From Corythucha ciliata (Eukaryota; Arthropoda; Insecta; Hemiptera; Tingidae): 64,000 nt of DNA. This document shows, piece after piece, positions 20,609 through 32,085 of the stretch (the first letter of the stretch is position 1; each line of letters opens with the position of its first letter). The translations under genes were made by a program, and so were the position numbers. Location of the stretch: positions 25,525,253 to 25,589,252 of the forward strand of contig CM075939.1 in assembly GCA_038030265.1 (NCBI GenBank), in the 5' to 3' direction. The notes under the pieces were generated by a model. That model was not told the origin of the DNA. It saw only the letters and a program-made list of their open reading frames with translations, and ran no database searches.

Positions 20609-23095
20609 CAGGGTGTTTCGCAACCAGTCGTGAATACTGAAAGAGGTGATACAACAGGTGATTTAGAGTCGATATTTTTCTTTTCGACTTTTTCGAAAAC
20701 CCATTCGGTCCCGAGATATCGATTAAAATCGATATTTTTGGACATTTGTTACTTTTCCTCATTTAAGAGGGCGTAGCGCCGATACAAAAGCAAAAAAACA
20801 AAAACTAATCAGCTCGTTGGAAAGAGCGCAAAATTTCCTTCAAATTTGTGTGCTAAAATAGGAAAAATACCCCCTCCAACGATAATAAAATTAGCCCAGA
20901 ACTTAACGAAAATCCTTTTCTATTTTTTTTCGTTACTATTCAAAGCGTGTTAACTTTCTTAACTCAAGTGGCACGGAAGATTCAGATGCGCGGAAAAACT
21001 TCTGCAATCAGCTAGCTTTCGAATGGTATGCCACAATAACAAGCTATGATTTGTCCATCGCTGGGAATGCCACTGAAAATCCGAAAACGGATTGAAATCT
21101 ATTGACGCAGTGCTTCAGTTCTGAAGTAGCTGTCTGACTACAGTAAGTGCAGGAAGCATAAATTTACCAGAATAATCATCTGTAACGTGCAATTGTTCTT
21201 TCGAGAGATTTTAGTTATCTTATAATATCATTTCATTCCTAAATTTTCCAACGTTAAGAACACACAGATCGTCACATTTTTGTCTTTCGTTCGTTGATCC
21301 AGCTAACGTCATGACGTCTTTTTCAAACGAAGAGTACACATTACTTACACGACATTGTTTATGTGTATGGGCTTGCTGATGGGAATAACTCGCTCGCACG
21401 GCGTTTGTATGAGGAGAGATTTCCAACACGTCGAGTTCCTCAAGCTGACGTTTTTAGTAATTCGTTCCGTCGCTTCAGGGAGACTGGAACTTGCTCTCGT
21501 CGCCGCGTTGAAAGGAAGAGGAGAATTCGACCTCACCGGGAGGAAGCGATATTACAAGCGATTGAGGAAAATCCTCGTGCAAGTATTCGGCAAGTTGCTC
21601 GAGACTATCAGGTGACTGCTAAGAGAGTTTGGTCGACTCTGAAAGGGGAGAATATGCATCCCTTTCACTTCACCCCGGTACAGGGTCTGGAACCTGGCGA
21701 CGAAATTAGGAGGGTACAATTTTCTCAATGTATCCTGGATAAGGATTCTCAGGACCCTAATTTCCTGAAGTCCATCCTTTGCACTGACGAATCCAGGTTT
21801 TCCAGAGAAGGAATAGTCAACTTCCACAACATCCACTTTTGGAGAAAAAACGGGGAAAATCCTCGGGTTAAACGACCGACTTCGTTTCAAAGTAAATTTA
21901 GCATAAATTTGTGGGCAGGAGCAATCGGTGAGCACTTTATTGGGCCCTTTGTGCTGCCTGACACGCTGAACGGAAGCAGCTATCTGCGCTTTCTTCGAGA
22001 GGAGCTTCCCGGTCTTCTCGAAGATTTGCCATTGGAGATCAGGAGAGACACGACTTTTCAACACGACGGGTGTCCCGCTCACTTCAGCCGAGATGTAAGA
22101 AACTTCCTGAACGATTCGTTTCCCAACAAATGGATTGGCCGAGGAGGGTCTATAAATTAGCCACCGCGTTCTCCCGACCTCATTCCTCTAGACTTTTTCG
22201 TGTGGGGACGGTTGAAGGAGATTGTGTATTTCGAAGAGGTACAAACAAGAGAAGATCTTATGCGCAGAATTGAAACCGCAGCAGGAATCCTCCGGCAGGA
22301 GTGGAGACTCGGCGTGACCACTACTGAAGTCCGAAATAGGGCTAGAAAGTGCATCCAAAACAACGGCAGTCATTTTGAGCACCTCAATTGAAAGTTCTTT
22401 CACTTTTGGGAACGTTTTGTTTTTAACAATTACGTAATCATTCTTCTTCACGAAAATACATGATGGTGCAAGTACATCTGGAAATTTTGTTAAAAAGTTT
22501 CATTAGAATCTGGTCGAGTTATAGTAAAACAATCAATTTAATTATTGCGAATTGCGACTGCTTTAGAACGGCGGCTGGTTAGAAACTGAAGAAGCGCGTT
22601 AACCTATTCAAAGCAGTTTTTGGATTTTCAGTGGCATTCCTAGCGATAGACAAATCACAGCTTGTTATTGTGGCATACCATTCGAAAGCTAGCTGAATGC
22701 AGAAGTTTTTCCGCGCATCTGAATCTTCCGTGCCACTTGAGTTAAGAAAGTTAACACGCTTTGAATAGTAACGGAAAAAAATAGAAAAGGATTTTCGTTA
22801 AGTTCTGGGCTAATTTTATTATCGTTGGAGGGGGTATTTTTCCTATTTTAGCACACAAATTTGAAGGAAATTTTGCGCTCTTTCCAACGAGCTGATTAGT
22901 TTTTGTTTTTTTGCTTTTGTATCGGCGCTACGCCCTCTTAAATGAGGAAAAGTAACGAATGTCCAAAGATATCGATTTTAATCGATATCTCGGGACCGAA
23001 TGGGTTTTCGAAAAAATCGAAAAGAACAATATCGACTCTAAATCACCTGTTGTATCACCTCTTTCAGTATTCACGACTGGTTGCGAAACACCCTG
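20609..23095 (+). mobile_element. Tc1/mariner-type element with ~470-bp TIRs
   Basis: The ends are CAGGGTGTTTCGCAACCAGT and its inverse, flanked by TA at 20607-20608 and 23096-23097. Arms stay highly similar from the tips to about 21080 and 22622 and weakly further. One transposase frame lies between them on the plus strand, with two lesions. The element sits in a TATATA tract next to the repeat at 20447. Confidence 0.92.
21311..22391 (+). pseudogene. Tc1/mariner transposase, DD41D-type spacing
   Basis: From ATG 21311 (MTSFSNEEYTLLT) a one-base shift near 21350 leads into YGLADGNNSLARRLYEERFP. The helix-turn-helix region follows (EENPRASIRQVARDYQV), then the catalytic motifs CTDESRF (Asp 1), FQHDGCPAHF (Asp 2) and PRSPDLIPLDFFVWGRLK (Asp 3). 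Forty-one residues separate Asp 2 and Asp 3. A TAG at 22158-22160 replaces the expected Trp before PPRSPDL; the frame then runs to TGA at 22389. Length is about 360 aa, as usual for the group. Known role: cut-and-paste at TA. With one frameshift and one stop it cannot make full-length enzyme, but it is recently dead. Confidence 0.9.
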
Positions 23096-23123
23096 TATAT
23101 ATATCTTTATGGCCGTTTCCTTG

Positions 23124-24005
23124 TTAGCACGATAACTCTCGTAGAAATTAATTTAGCGGAACGCGCTTTGGCACAAAAATCAGTTGTCATAAGACACCGG
23201 TCGGTATTGCATTTGGGCCAAATCGGTCAAGGTGGAGAGGGGGAAATTAGGGGTTGAAATGGACAAAAAATCAGTATAAATCACCAGTTGATTCTAGAAG
23301 CATCATATTCGGTACGTATACTCCATGTTAGAGTAGCCTTTGATTCCCATTTTAATTTTTTGAAAAAGTCGAAGGGGAGGGGGTGTTGCCCCCGGAGTGG
23401 AAGTAAGTGTGTGGTCTTGTTAGCACGATATCTCTCAAAGAAATCAGTTTTGCGGAACGCGCTTTCACACAAAAATCAGAAGTCATAAGACCCCGGTCGG
23501 TATTGCATTTGGGCCAAATCGGTTGAGCTGGAGGGGGGGAAATTAGGGGTTGAAATGGTCAATAAATCACTGTAATCCACCAGTTGATTCTAGAAGCATC
23601 ATATTCGGTACGTATACTCCATGATAGAGTAGCCTTTGATTCCCATTTTAATAATTTGAAAAAGTCGAAGGGGAGGGGGTGTTGCCCATGGAGTGGAAGT
23701 AAGCATGTGGTCTTGTTAGCACGATAACTCTAGAAGAAATCAATTTAGCGGAACGCGCTTTGGCACAAAAATCAGTAGTCATAAGACCCAGGTCGGTATT
23801 GCATTTGGGCGAAATCTGTCAAGGTGGAGGGGGGAAAATAGGGGTTAAATTGTCAATAAATCACTGTAATCCACCAGTTGATTCTAGAAGCATTAGATTC
23901 TCTATACTCCATGTTAGAGTAGCCTTTGATTCCTATTTTAATTTTTCGAAAAAGTCAAGGTGGTGGGGGTGGTCCTTCCGGTGTGGAAGTGCAAAAATAG
24001 CGTTG
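23124..24005 (+). repeat. 296-bp satellite, three monomers
   Basis: TTAGCACGATA(A/T)CTCT starts at 23124, 23420 and 23716 (296-bp period). Each unit contains GGAACGCGCTTT, GGTCGGTATTGCATTTGGG and CCAGTTGATTCTAGAAGC. The third is more diverged at its end. An inverted, shortened relative is at 54735-55150. Confidence 0.9.
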
Positions 24006-24408
24006 AACTTCACTAGTTCATCTTAGCGCTCTAAAATTCGACTCAATAATTTAATGTAACGAAAGCCCTGGGTCCCATTGAGATTTATCGAATACTTTGA
24101 TGGGGGAGGGTGAAATGGGGGATGAAATTTCAAAAAGAAAAAGCTTAAATTCACACGTTTAGGTATCATAAAATACTGCACAAAAATTTAATATTACAAA
24201 GCCCTTGGAAAACTACCGAAACTTTTCGACATTTTGAAGAGAGGGTGGTGAAAATAGAGGAAGAAGTTCGGCTTAATGAAACAAATAATGGTATCAAAAT
24301 TATTACTTCTGGGACGGCTTAGGGTATCCGTATACATAATGAAATGCACTCTTTCCGACCGCCAGCTGCCGGAGCGAAATTTTTTTTTTTTTTTTTTTTT
24401 TTCCCCAT
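24006..24408. repeat. Satellite-flanking DNA ending in a T-run
   Basis: Ends with ...GACCGCCAGCTGCCGGAGCG followed by a run of more than 20 T at 24381. The same sequence, inverted and with an A-run, is at 54735-54840, so satellite and flank travel together. No gene. Confidence 0.6.
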
Positions 24409-24488
24409 CGTAACAGGCAGTGGAGACTGCCCTGTTTGGTGCGAGAACGAATGATCAGTTAACTTTTTTCAAGGCTGAAATAGTCAAT

Positions 24489-25147
24489 AGTGGCCCATAC
24501 ACGGGCAAATAATTTTGACAGAATTGATCGGCCGATATTTTCAACAGATATCGTTAACGATCTAGAGCAAGCGATGAGATCGGTCGTCGCCCCTTAACGT
24601 ACAAAAGTTATCTGCGGCCAATATCTGTTACCCGATGAAATCTGCTCGTTAGTGGGGGCACATCTGGCAGATTTCATTTATCGGTCGGGTTCGAAAAATA
24701 TTTGAGATCGGTGACAGATAATGGAGTTTTAAAAAAAATAAAGGGAGCAAAAAGCTTTTTCACTTGAGAAATAATAAATTGATGTAATTCAGATCAAAGG
24801 ACTTATAAACGAACTGGAATAAAAGGAGTACATATATTGTCTAGCCTAAATCATACATTATGTTATTAAACACTATAGAATGGGCAGATCAGATCGTTTC
24901 GTTAAGGGATGACGCCCGATTCAAAATCGGCAGATCTATAACCACAGATATCTCTCATGAGAAATCGGTAGGTTAGTGGGGGACCTCAGACCACATCTGA
25001 CGGATTTGAACTCCCACCGATATCGTTCAAGAGATATTTGTAGATCTGTCATCGTTTATTGCCCATTAACGAGCAAATTTTCACCACCGGTATCTGACAA
25101 AAACATGAAATCTGCCGCAGATATCTGCTCGCGTATGCCCACCCAAA
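24489..25147. mobile_element. MITE, GATATC-rich foldback (copy 1)
   Basis: The left end GTGGCCCATACACGGGCA and the right end TATCTGCTCGCGTATGCCCA are imperfect inverses. The interior repeats CAGATATC/GATCGG motifs in both orientations. Segment B has the uninterrupted site near 50300 (AGTCAATGAATTCTTT), showing a clean insertion. The target duplication is ambiguous (CAATA left, CAAAG right). The relative at 36628-37238 is inverted. Confidence 0.8.
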
Positions 25148-25154
25148 GAATTCT

Positions 25155-25860
25155 TTAATGACAGAATTACTCAGTTGAGCCATTTTGAAGGAGCGAATTA
25201 TCAGTTTCGCCATCTGAAGGGTGCAAGTGGTCAATTTTGCCAGTTTTTGGCCAGTGAATAGCCAGGGGGGCCTATCGAACGGGTATTATAATTTTAACAC
25301 GGAGTAATCTTATCACAATTAGAATGATCACGTGGATACCACCTTCATTTTACACCCCTTCGTACTTGCCTCCCAGTTTTGATAATTACAGGACACGAAA
25401 CGTCGGTTTAGTCTCTTTCTGGGCGCATAAACTCAGTTTTTGCTATTAAAACCGTTTTGAAGGCACGAATTGCCAGATTAGCCATTATTAGGACACATTT
25501 GGTCACTCTCGCAATTATTAGGGCGTGAATGGTCAGTTTGCCTATTTTTTAAGGCGCAAAGTGGCAGTATGACCATTTTAAGGACTTGAGTGATCAGTTT
25601 AGTCCATTGAACGGCCAGTTTAGCCATTTTAAAGGCGTGTATCATAAGTTTGCCATTTCAAGGCCAGTTTGGCTATTTTTAGGGCGGGAATTGCCAGTTT
25701 TGCCTTTTTGTACGTCGCAACTGACAGTTTGTAATTGTCAGCTTAGCCATTTTCGAGGCGAGAATAATGAGTTAGCCGCTTTAGGAATGGCCAGTTTAGA
25801 TAGTTTTAAGCTTCGAATAGCCAGTTTAGCCTTTCTTAGTAGAGTGAAGCACAAAATCGA
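25155..25860 (+). repeat. Degenerate minisatellite (GGTCAGTTTAGCCATTTTAGGG)
   Basis: About twenty loose copies of a ~30-36 bp unit of the type TCAGTTT(A/T)GCCATTTT-AGGGCG-GAAT. The same array is in segment B (50285-51390) and, in reverse orientation, at 40421-40860. ORFs through it are artefacts. Confidence 0.85.
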
Positions 25861-25871
25861 AAGTGCACATA

Positions 25872-27873
25872 TAGGCCAGTCAATATAAACATCAAACATC
25901 GCAAATATGCATGTAATTGTTTTTTCTTTTGCACATTGTTAGGGCTAATGAGAGTAGTTTATACTCACGTTTGCAACCTTCAAAACCTTGTGCTCAACTC
26001 GTGGCACTCGAAAAACCACGAAATTCCATCAATTTTTTAGGTTGTTAAACAAAAATACCAGAAGAAAGCGTTTTTCGAGCATGACCACAGTATACATTGT
26101 TAAATTTGCTACAATTTAAGCCCAGTCCGAGCGTCCTACGTTTGTTATTTTCGGAGATACAGCCAATCAAAAAATATGTAATATCGCCAAAAAGCGAGAT
26201 TTTATTGATAGGGTCATTTTTCAAGACCCGTAGCACTCAAACTAATGGTCCTACAGAATATCCACGCGAGAATAAATCTTAGGCAGTAACTCAATTTGAA
26301 TCTGACGCTATTGCCTAAAATTTATTTTCGCGTGGATATTCTATAGGACAGGGTGGCTGGTACTTGGATAAACAAAATAATAGGGGTGATTAAACATCAA
26401 AAATGCAACAAAAATTGTCTTATGACCTAGGGTCCGATATCCTTTCCTAGTCGAGATAATAGATTTTTTCACGTTTTTCAGCACATCATTGGTTTTTCGC
26501 AACAAAAACAGCTGTAACTTGCGAAGCATTCGTCCTAGATTAAATCCAATGAAAAGAGCACACTTTTTTCTGTGAGAGAATGGACATTTTGTCCAAAGTT
26601 AGCGAAAGATTCTTGGAGTAAACTGGGAAAATATCAGGATATTTTAAAAGATGTCAGTTTTTGACAACTGTTCAAAGCTAGACTACATTAGTCATGGTGC
26701 TCCCAGCGCCCGGCAAATTCCTCTAAAACTGTATGAAGTAATTAAGTTTAATACTTCATGCTTATTTTACTTCTGTCCTTTGCAATGTTTCGAGAAAAAT
26801 CCATTGTTATAACAAAAAATGAGGCAATTGGGCCCATTTTGAGTGCCTAAAAGAAGATGCGAAAGCTATTTCAAGAAATTTTTCAGCTTATTCCACTTTT
26901 ATTTGTCTTTCCTCATAGATGAGCATAGGAAAAGTGAATTAAGCTGAAAAAAAAGTTTTGGGAATGGCTCTTGATCTTTTTGTAGGCACTCAAAATGGGC
27001 CTAATTGCCTCATTTTTTTTGTATAACAGTGGATTTTTATCAAAAAATCGCAAAGGACAGGAGTAAAATAAGCATGAAGTATTAAACTAAGTTACTTCAT
27101 ACCGTTTTAGAGGAACTTGCCAGATGCTGGGAGCACCATGGCTAATGTAGTCTAGCTTTGAACAGTTGTCAAAAACTGACATGTTTTAAAATATCCTGAT
27201 ATTTTCCCAGTTTACTCAAAGAATCTTTCGCTATCATTAGACAAAATGTCTTTACTAACACAAAAAAAAGAGTGCTCTTTTCAGTGGTGTCGTTGGATTT
27301 AACCTAGGACGCTTACTTCCCATGTTACAGATGTTTTTGATGCGGAAACCCGTGATGTGCTAAAAAACAACAAATTGATTATCTGAACTAGGAATGGAAA
27401 TCGACTTTAGGTCATAGGAAATTTTTTGTTGGTTGTACAATCATCCCTCTCATTTTGTTCAACCAAGCACCAATCACCGTGTATTTGAGTGCTACGGGTC
27501 TTGAAAAATTACCCCACCAATAAAATCTCGCTTTTTGGCGAGATTAGGTATTTTGTTGATTGCCTGTATTTCCTGAACTACAGACCCAGGATGCTCGGGC
27601 ATGGCTTAAATTGTAGCAAATTTAGTTGGCTTTAACAATGTATACTGTGGTCATGCTCGAAAAACTCTTTCTTCTGGTATTTTTGTTTAAAAACCCAGAA
27701 AAAGTGATGAAATTTCTTAGTTTTTCGAGTGCCATGAGTTAAGCACAAGGTTTTGAGGGTTACAAACATGAGTAATAACTGCTCTCATTGGTCCTAACAA
27801 CACGCAACAAAAAAATCAATTACATGCATGTTTGCGATTTACCCCGATTTTTGTGCCTATATTGACTGGTCTA
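25872..27873. repeat. 2.0-kb palindrome/foldback element
   Basis: TAGGCCAGTCAATATA at the left pairs with TATATTGACTGGTCTA at the right, and pairing continues for about 1 kb per arm to a centre near 26.9 kb (GAGGCAATTGGGCCCATTTT against AAAATGGGCCTAATTGCCTC). ATA flanks both ends (25869-25871, 27874-27876), a possible 3-bp target duplication. A small hairpin is nested in the left arm only. No coding. Transcription would give a ~1-kb double-stranded RNA. Confidence 0.85.
26248..26349. mobile_element. 102-bp hairpin nested in the left palindrome arm
   Basis: GTCCTACAGAATATCCACGC pairs with GCGTGGATATTCTATAGGAC, and TTAGGCA pairs with TGCCTAA inside. It is absent from the opposite arm, so it inserted after the palindrome formed. 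Confidence 0.7.
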
Positions 27874-27974
27874 ATAATTTAGCTTTAATAAAAACCGTTT
27901 ATCCATGTCCACGTGTTTCTGGTGGCGTTTTTTAACTCTCGGGGACTTCGGCTTTGATTTCTGGTGAACTTGAC

Positions 27975-28190
27975 ATGCATGTATAAAGCTGTAGCCATAG
28001 GAGCCTACATTGTCTGTCTTCACTCGTTGAGGTTCGTCAAAAACGGAGCGTTTTTGATACCGGTCCGTTTTTGACGAACCTCAACGAGGGTAGACAGACA
28101 ATGTAGGGTCCTACGGCTACTGCTTTATGTATGCTTTACCTACTAACCCTCGTAGTTTAAGCGCTTCTACTAACGATTTAAACTTTACAT
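27975..28190. repeat. Foldback hairpin plus shared tail
   Basis: About 27980-28132 is a hairpin (AACGAGTGAAGACAGACAAT-type arms, CCGTTTTTGACGAACCTCAA at the centre). The tail ACTAACCCTCGTAGTTTAAG at 28141 is shared with 16430. Confidence 0.7.
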
Positions 28191-28701
28191 GCATTGGTTT
28201 CGGTCTCCTGGAAAAACATAAATCCATATAGTGACATTCCCAGGGGGCCTATTCTCTAACAACAAGCAATATTTTTTTCGCCAGCCATGTGTATATTTCA
28301 TTTATTTGTTTGAAGAAAATTAATGAAATAAACATATGACTTCGAAAAAGCTATTGCTTCGAATAAGCCCCCAGGTCCACGTGTCCATTCAGAAACAATA
28401 AGAAGAAGGGAACTCCCTGAAGTCCCCTCCCCCACGCAACGGAGCCATGGCGCCGCGACACAATACTCCGCACCGTCCAAGAATGGTTTAGGGGGAGGGC
28501 TTGACTAAAACGCTGGGAGCCCATCTAGAGGGCCAGAAATTCCCCACTCCCCGTAGCACTTTTGACAAAGATTGGTGAGGGGCAATAGAGTGTTATCAAA
28601 TAATTATCATCATCGTTAATTATGTGTATTTATGTAAAATTGGATTTGTTTCGTGCTACGAAACAACAGCCTAGTTGATGTATTGCGATCTTTTTTGTTA
28701 G

Positions 28702-31700
28702 ATGTTCAAGCTAGTAAGGACTCTCACGACGGGACAGTTCGTTGTACATCCATCCAACCGAATTAAGTTCACTAGCACGAATGGAGTCAGCAAGTTGGTT
28801 GGCTCTTACCCAGAAGAAGAGGTCTTGGTCGTGTCAAGCGGAAAACGGACCGACATGGAGGCCTTGAAACGAGCCTTGGATTTCTCCGACACCGTGTGTG
28901 GAAAAGGCAATGGCAGTACGTTATTTTTTGTAGATTATTAACAAAGTGATAATCAACATTTTTCTACGGTTCAATTTGAAGTTGTTGCAGAGAAGGGAGG
29001 ACCGGCCGCGTCGAAAGACTCAACTGGTGTATCGTTTGTGGGGGAATCGCAAACTCAAAAACCGCCGAATTCACTCGCTCCGTCCGAATCAAAAATTGTC
29101 TCGTCTCGTCTGCTGGAAGGACCGTCCGCAGCGAAATACTCAAATGGTGCACCGCTGATGGAGGGTTCGCAAACTCAAAAACCGCCGAGTTCTCCCGCTC
29201 CATTCGAATCAGAAACCGTCTCGTTGTGCCCTGATCCCGATATTTTGGCACAGGAGATCAGAAGTGTACTTTTGGAGGATACGAACGAAAGTGGTGAAGT
29301 GGCAGATTTTTTAAAAGTTGAGAATCGTCAGTGAATTATAAATATTTTAATTTCCTTCTTAATCGTTTAGATCTCAATGATGATCTTCTGGTCGAAGACG
29401 TAGAATCCCTCCCTGAGGAAGTTAATCAGATTACACAACTAGAAAAAGATTTGGACTCAACGGCAACCAACACGAACAAGCCTATAAGTGAGTTATTAGC
29501 TATTTGTTCAACACCTGCCTTGTCTTACCTTTGTCCTAGGAAAAAACAGAATGTTCCCTTCATTATTTTCAGAACTCGACCCTAAAGAGACTTTCTGCCT
29601 TTTTTGCTCCTGCAAGGTTCGTCGATTTCAGCGACACCTCGAAGCGCAGCACAAAACTGAGGAGAAGGTTGCTGAAATTCTTAAGATGGAGTGCAGGAGT
29701 AAAAAAAGAAGGGACGCGATAGCGAAACTTCGCAATGAAGGATCGTTCTTGCACAACATGAACGCCAAAGATAAGAAAGAATTTATAGTTGCAAGAAGAA
29801 ACACTAAGTCGGCATTAGCCGTTTGCCCTGGATGCAAAGGATCGTTCTCGAAGAGAACAATGTACCGTCACGCGCGTAACTGTTGCTCTGACATCCCTCC
29901 AAGATCTGTAATGGCGGAAGGACACAACGTTGTAGTTGGTGCCAAGTTCAGTAATAGCAATATTGAAACAGTGCCGTCTGAAGGTTTCAAAACCGTATTG
30001 AAATCCATGCATAAGAATGAAATATATGAGGCAATTTTGTCCGACCCCGTACTAGTGAATTTCGGTAACAGACTGTGGGAAACTCACGAACATCTCGAGG
30101 TGCGTCAGAAATTGGTGAGCAAAAAGGTCAAAGTCATGTCACGCCTCCTCATTGAATTGAGGAAAGAGGATAAATCAATTGATAGTTTGACTGACCTCAT
30201 CATGCACCCAACAAAATACGACATCTTCATGAACGTGGTAAAGAAAATGTGTGGTTACGAAGCAGGGCATTTCATCACCCCGTCTCTTGCTAACATGATT
30301 GGGTTCACTTTGACAGCGTGCGTTCAATTTTTACTGGGAAAAGCGTTGAAATGCAAGCTCCCTGAACTTAAAACCGCAGCCACGGATTTCCTCACTCTTC
30401 ACAGAATTGAATTCCACAAATCTATCGGAAACAAAGCAGTGAAATACTTGGAGAAGAAGAAGTGGGAGAAACCAAAACTTCTTCCGTTGACGGAGGATGT
30501 AAAATTGGTTAATGAGTACTTGGACAGGAAAATTAACAGGTACGCAAATTACCTGAAGCACTCTTTCGACTCGTCGGCATTCAAGGAGCTTAACAAGGTC
30601 GTCTTGTGCAAACTTTTACTTTTCAATCGTAAAAGAGTGGGAGAAGTGGAGCAACTGAAGATTACGGATTTCGAAAAACGCCATAAGGTAACAGAAGGTG
30701 ACGAATTGTACAACACCCTTGGTGGCGTAGATAAAATCCTTGCCCGGTGCTTCATCAGGATTGTGGTTAGAGGAAAGTGGTCAAGACCTGTGCCAATGCT
30801 GATTACCAAAGAGCAAGAGGAAGCGATTTGCATAATCCTGAACCACCGTCAACAGGCGAACGTTGGTAATCGCAACCCCTTCGTTTTTGGTAAAGGGTCT
30901 TGCGGTCACTTCTCGGGGAACGGCCTTCTTCAGCAATACGCTTCGAGCGCCGGTGCGGTACATTGCGAGTTATTCAAGAGCACTCCCCTGCGTAAGCACA
31001 TGGCGACCATGACACAAACTTTATCAATGAAGGATACCGAAATGAGATTCGTGGAAGATTTCTTGGGTCACGACAAGAACACCGAGTCAAATTTTTATAG
31101 GCAGCCGACCACCGAGAATGTTGCCATTGTGTCTCGTCTTTTGCTGTTGATGAGCAAAGGTACGATACACAACTATCGGCAAATGAAACTCAAGGACATT
31201 AACCTACAGCAAGAACTAGAAGAAGAGACAGACACCGAGGACAACGACGGACAGGCAACTGAGTGGTCAGAATCATCGACACTTGTCTCTCCCATAGTAT
31301 CTACAGAGGGTGAAACTTCCACGGATAGTGTCCCTCTTGTGACTGGTGTAACGATGCCACTTAAGGACATACCCCGACCAGGTCCTACTGCTCTATGTGA
31401 ATATCCTCCGTCCACGGTTGGGAACATGAAAACTAAGGACGACTCAATTCCAGCGACCATTCCACTTGTCGAAAGAAAGGAAGCAACGAGAAGGAAACTC
31501 TTTCCTGATACTCCCCATCGTGCACGCAGTCCCCAACGAGACACTTCGTGGAATGATCGTCGGGAGTCTAGTGAAGATGAACCACCTGCACCAAGTTCTC
31601 CCCCAGTTTTGAAGAAGAAGACGACGACGACGAAGAAGAAGATATGTAAGAAAGCGACCAAAAGGAGCCTTATGAATGATGATGATGACTCATCTCATGA

Positions 31701-31977
31701 GAAACAGAGTCGTACAATAAAACGATTTAGGTGGACTAAGCCGGAAAAAAAGTCAATTTTGAAACATTTCGGGAAACACTTGAAGAACTTGACATTGCCT
31801 ACTCTGCCCGATTGCAGAAAGGTCATTGAAATGCACAGACATTTAATGCACCGAACACCGGAACAAATGAAGGCTTTCATCAACAATCAAAACCGAAAGA
31901 GAAAAAAAGCTGAGTCCGATGGAACACAAAAGAAAATAAAGAAGACACTTCTTAGATCAATGGCAGATTATTTATGA
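28702..31977 (+). CDS. Zinc-finger tyrosine-recombinase protein, 4 exons, ~1023 aa
   Basis: Exons 28702-28915, 28991-29326, 29371-29487 and 29573-31977, all with GT-AG introns of phase 1, give one unbroken frame. Exon 1 starts MFKLVRTLTTGQFVVHPSNR. Its ATG follows TTTTTTGTTAG, so an upstream exon is possible. Exon 2 holds two ~40-aa repeats (SQTQKPP motif). Exon 4: C2H2 finger (C231, C234, H244, H249), C2HC finger CPGCKGSFSKRTMYRHARNC (about 307-327), then a tyrosine-recombinase domain: R577 (NRKRVGE), K624 (RGKW), R696 (PLRKHMAT), H722 (FLGH), Y731 (NFYR). An acidic/basic low-complexity linker and a SANT-like end (about 939-1000, RFRWTKPEKKSILKHF) follow. Family known to me from fish and cnidarian repeats. 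Inferred role: strand exchange for a Crypton-like element. The HxxR His is Thr. Confidence 0.85.
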
Positions 31978-32079
31978 ATGTTCCGTGCAATCGAACTAAA
32001 CGGAGCGCCTCTCCAGTAGGTACCTGCTACCTTCAATGACTCTAATGAATCGCAGCACTACACCTGCTCAAACTGCAGA

Positions 32080-32085
32080 AATAAA
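32080..32085 (+). promoter_or_regulatory. Polyadenylation signal AATAAA
   Basis: Canonical hexamer 103 bases after the recombinase stop codon. Confidence 0.5.

Noticed and set aside
21552..22082. 176-aa minus-strand ORF
   Set aside because: Antisense shadow of the Tc1/mariner transposase.
24906..25147. CRISPR-like appearance of repeated GATATC/CAGATATC motifs
   Set aside because: Spacing is irregular and motifs are palindromic within a MITE; eukaryotic context; not a CRISPR array.
25586..25888. 100-aa ORF in minisatellite (also 51144-51425)
   Set aside because: Translation of tandem units; no protein family.
31173..31661. 162-aa minus-strand ORF
   Set aside because: Antisense of the low-complexity linker of the recombinase gene.
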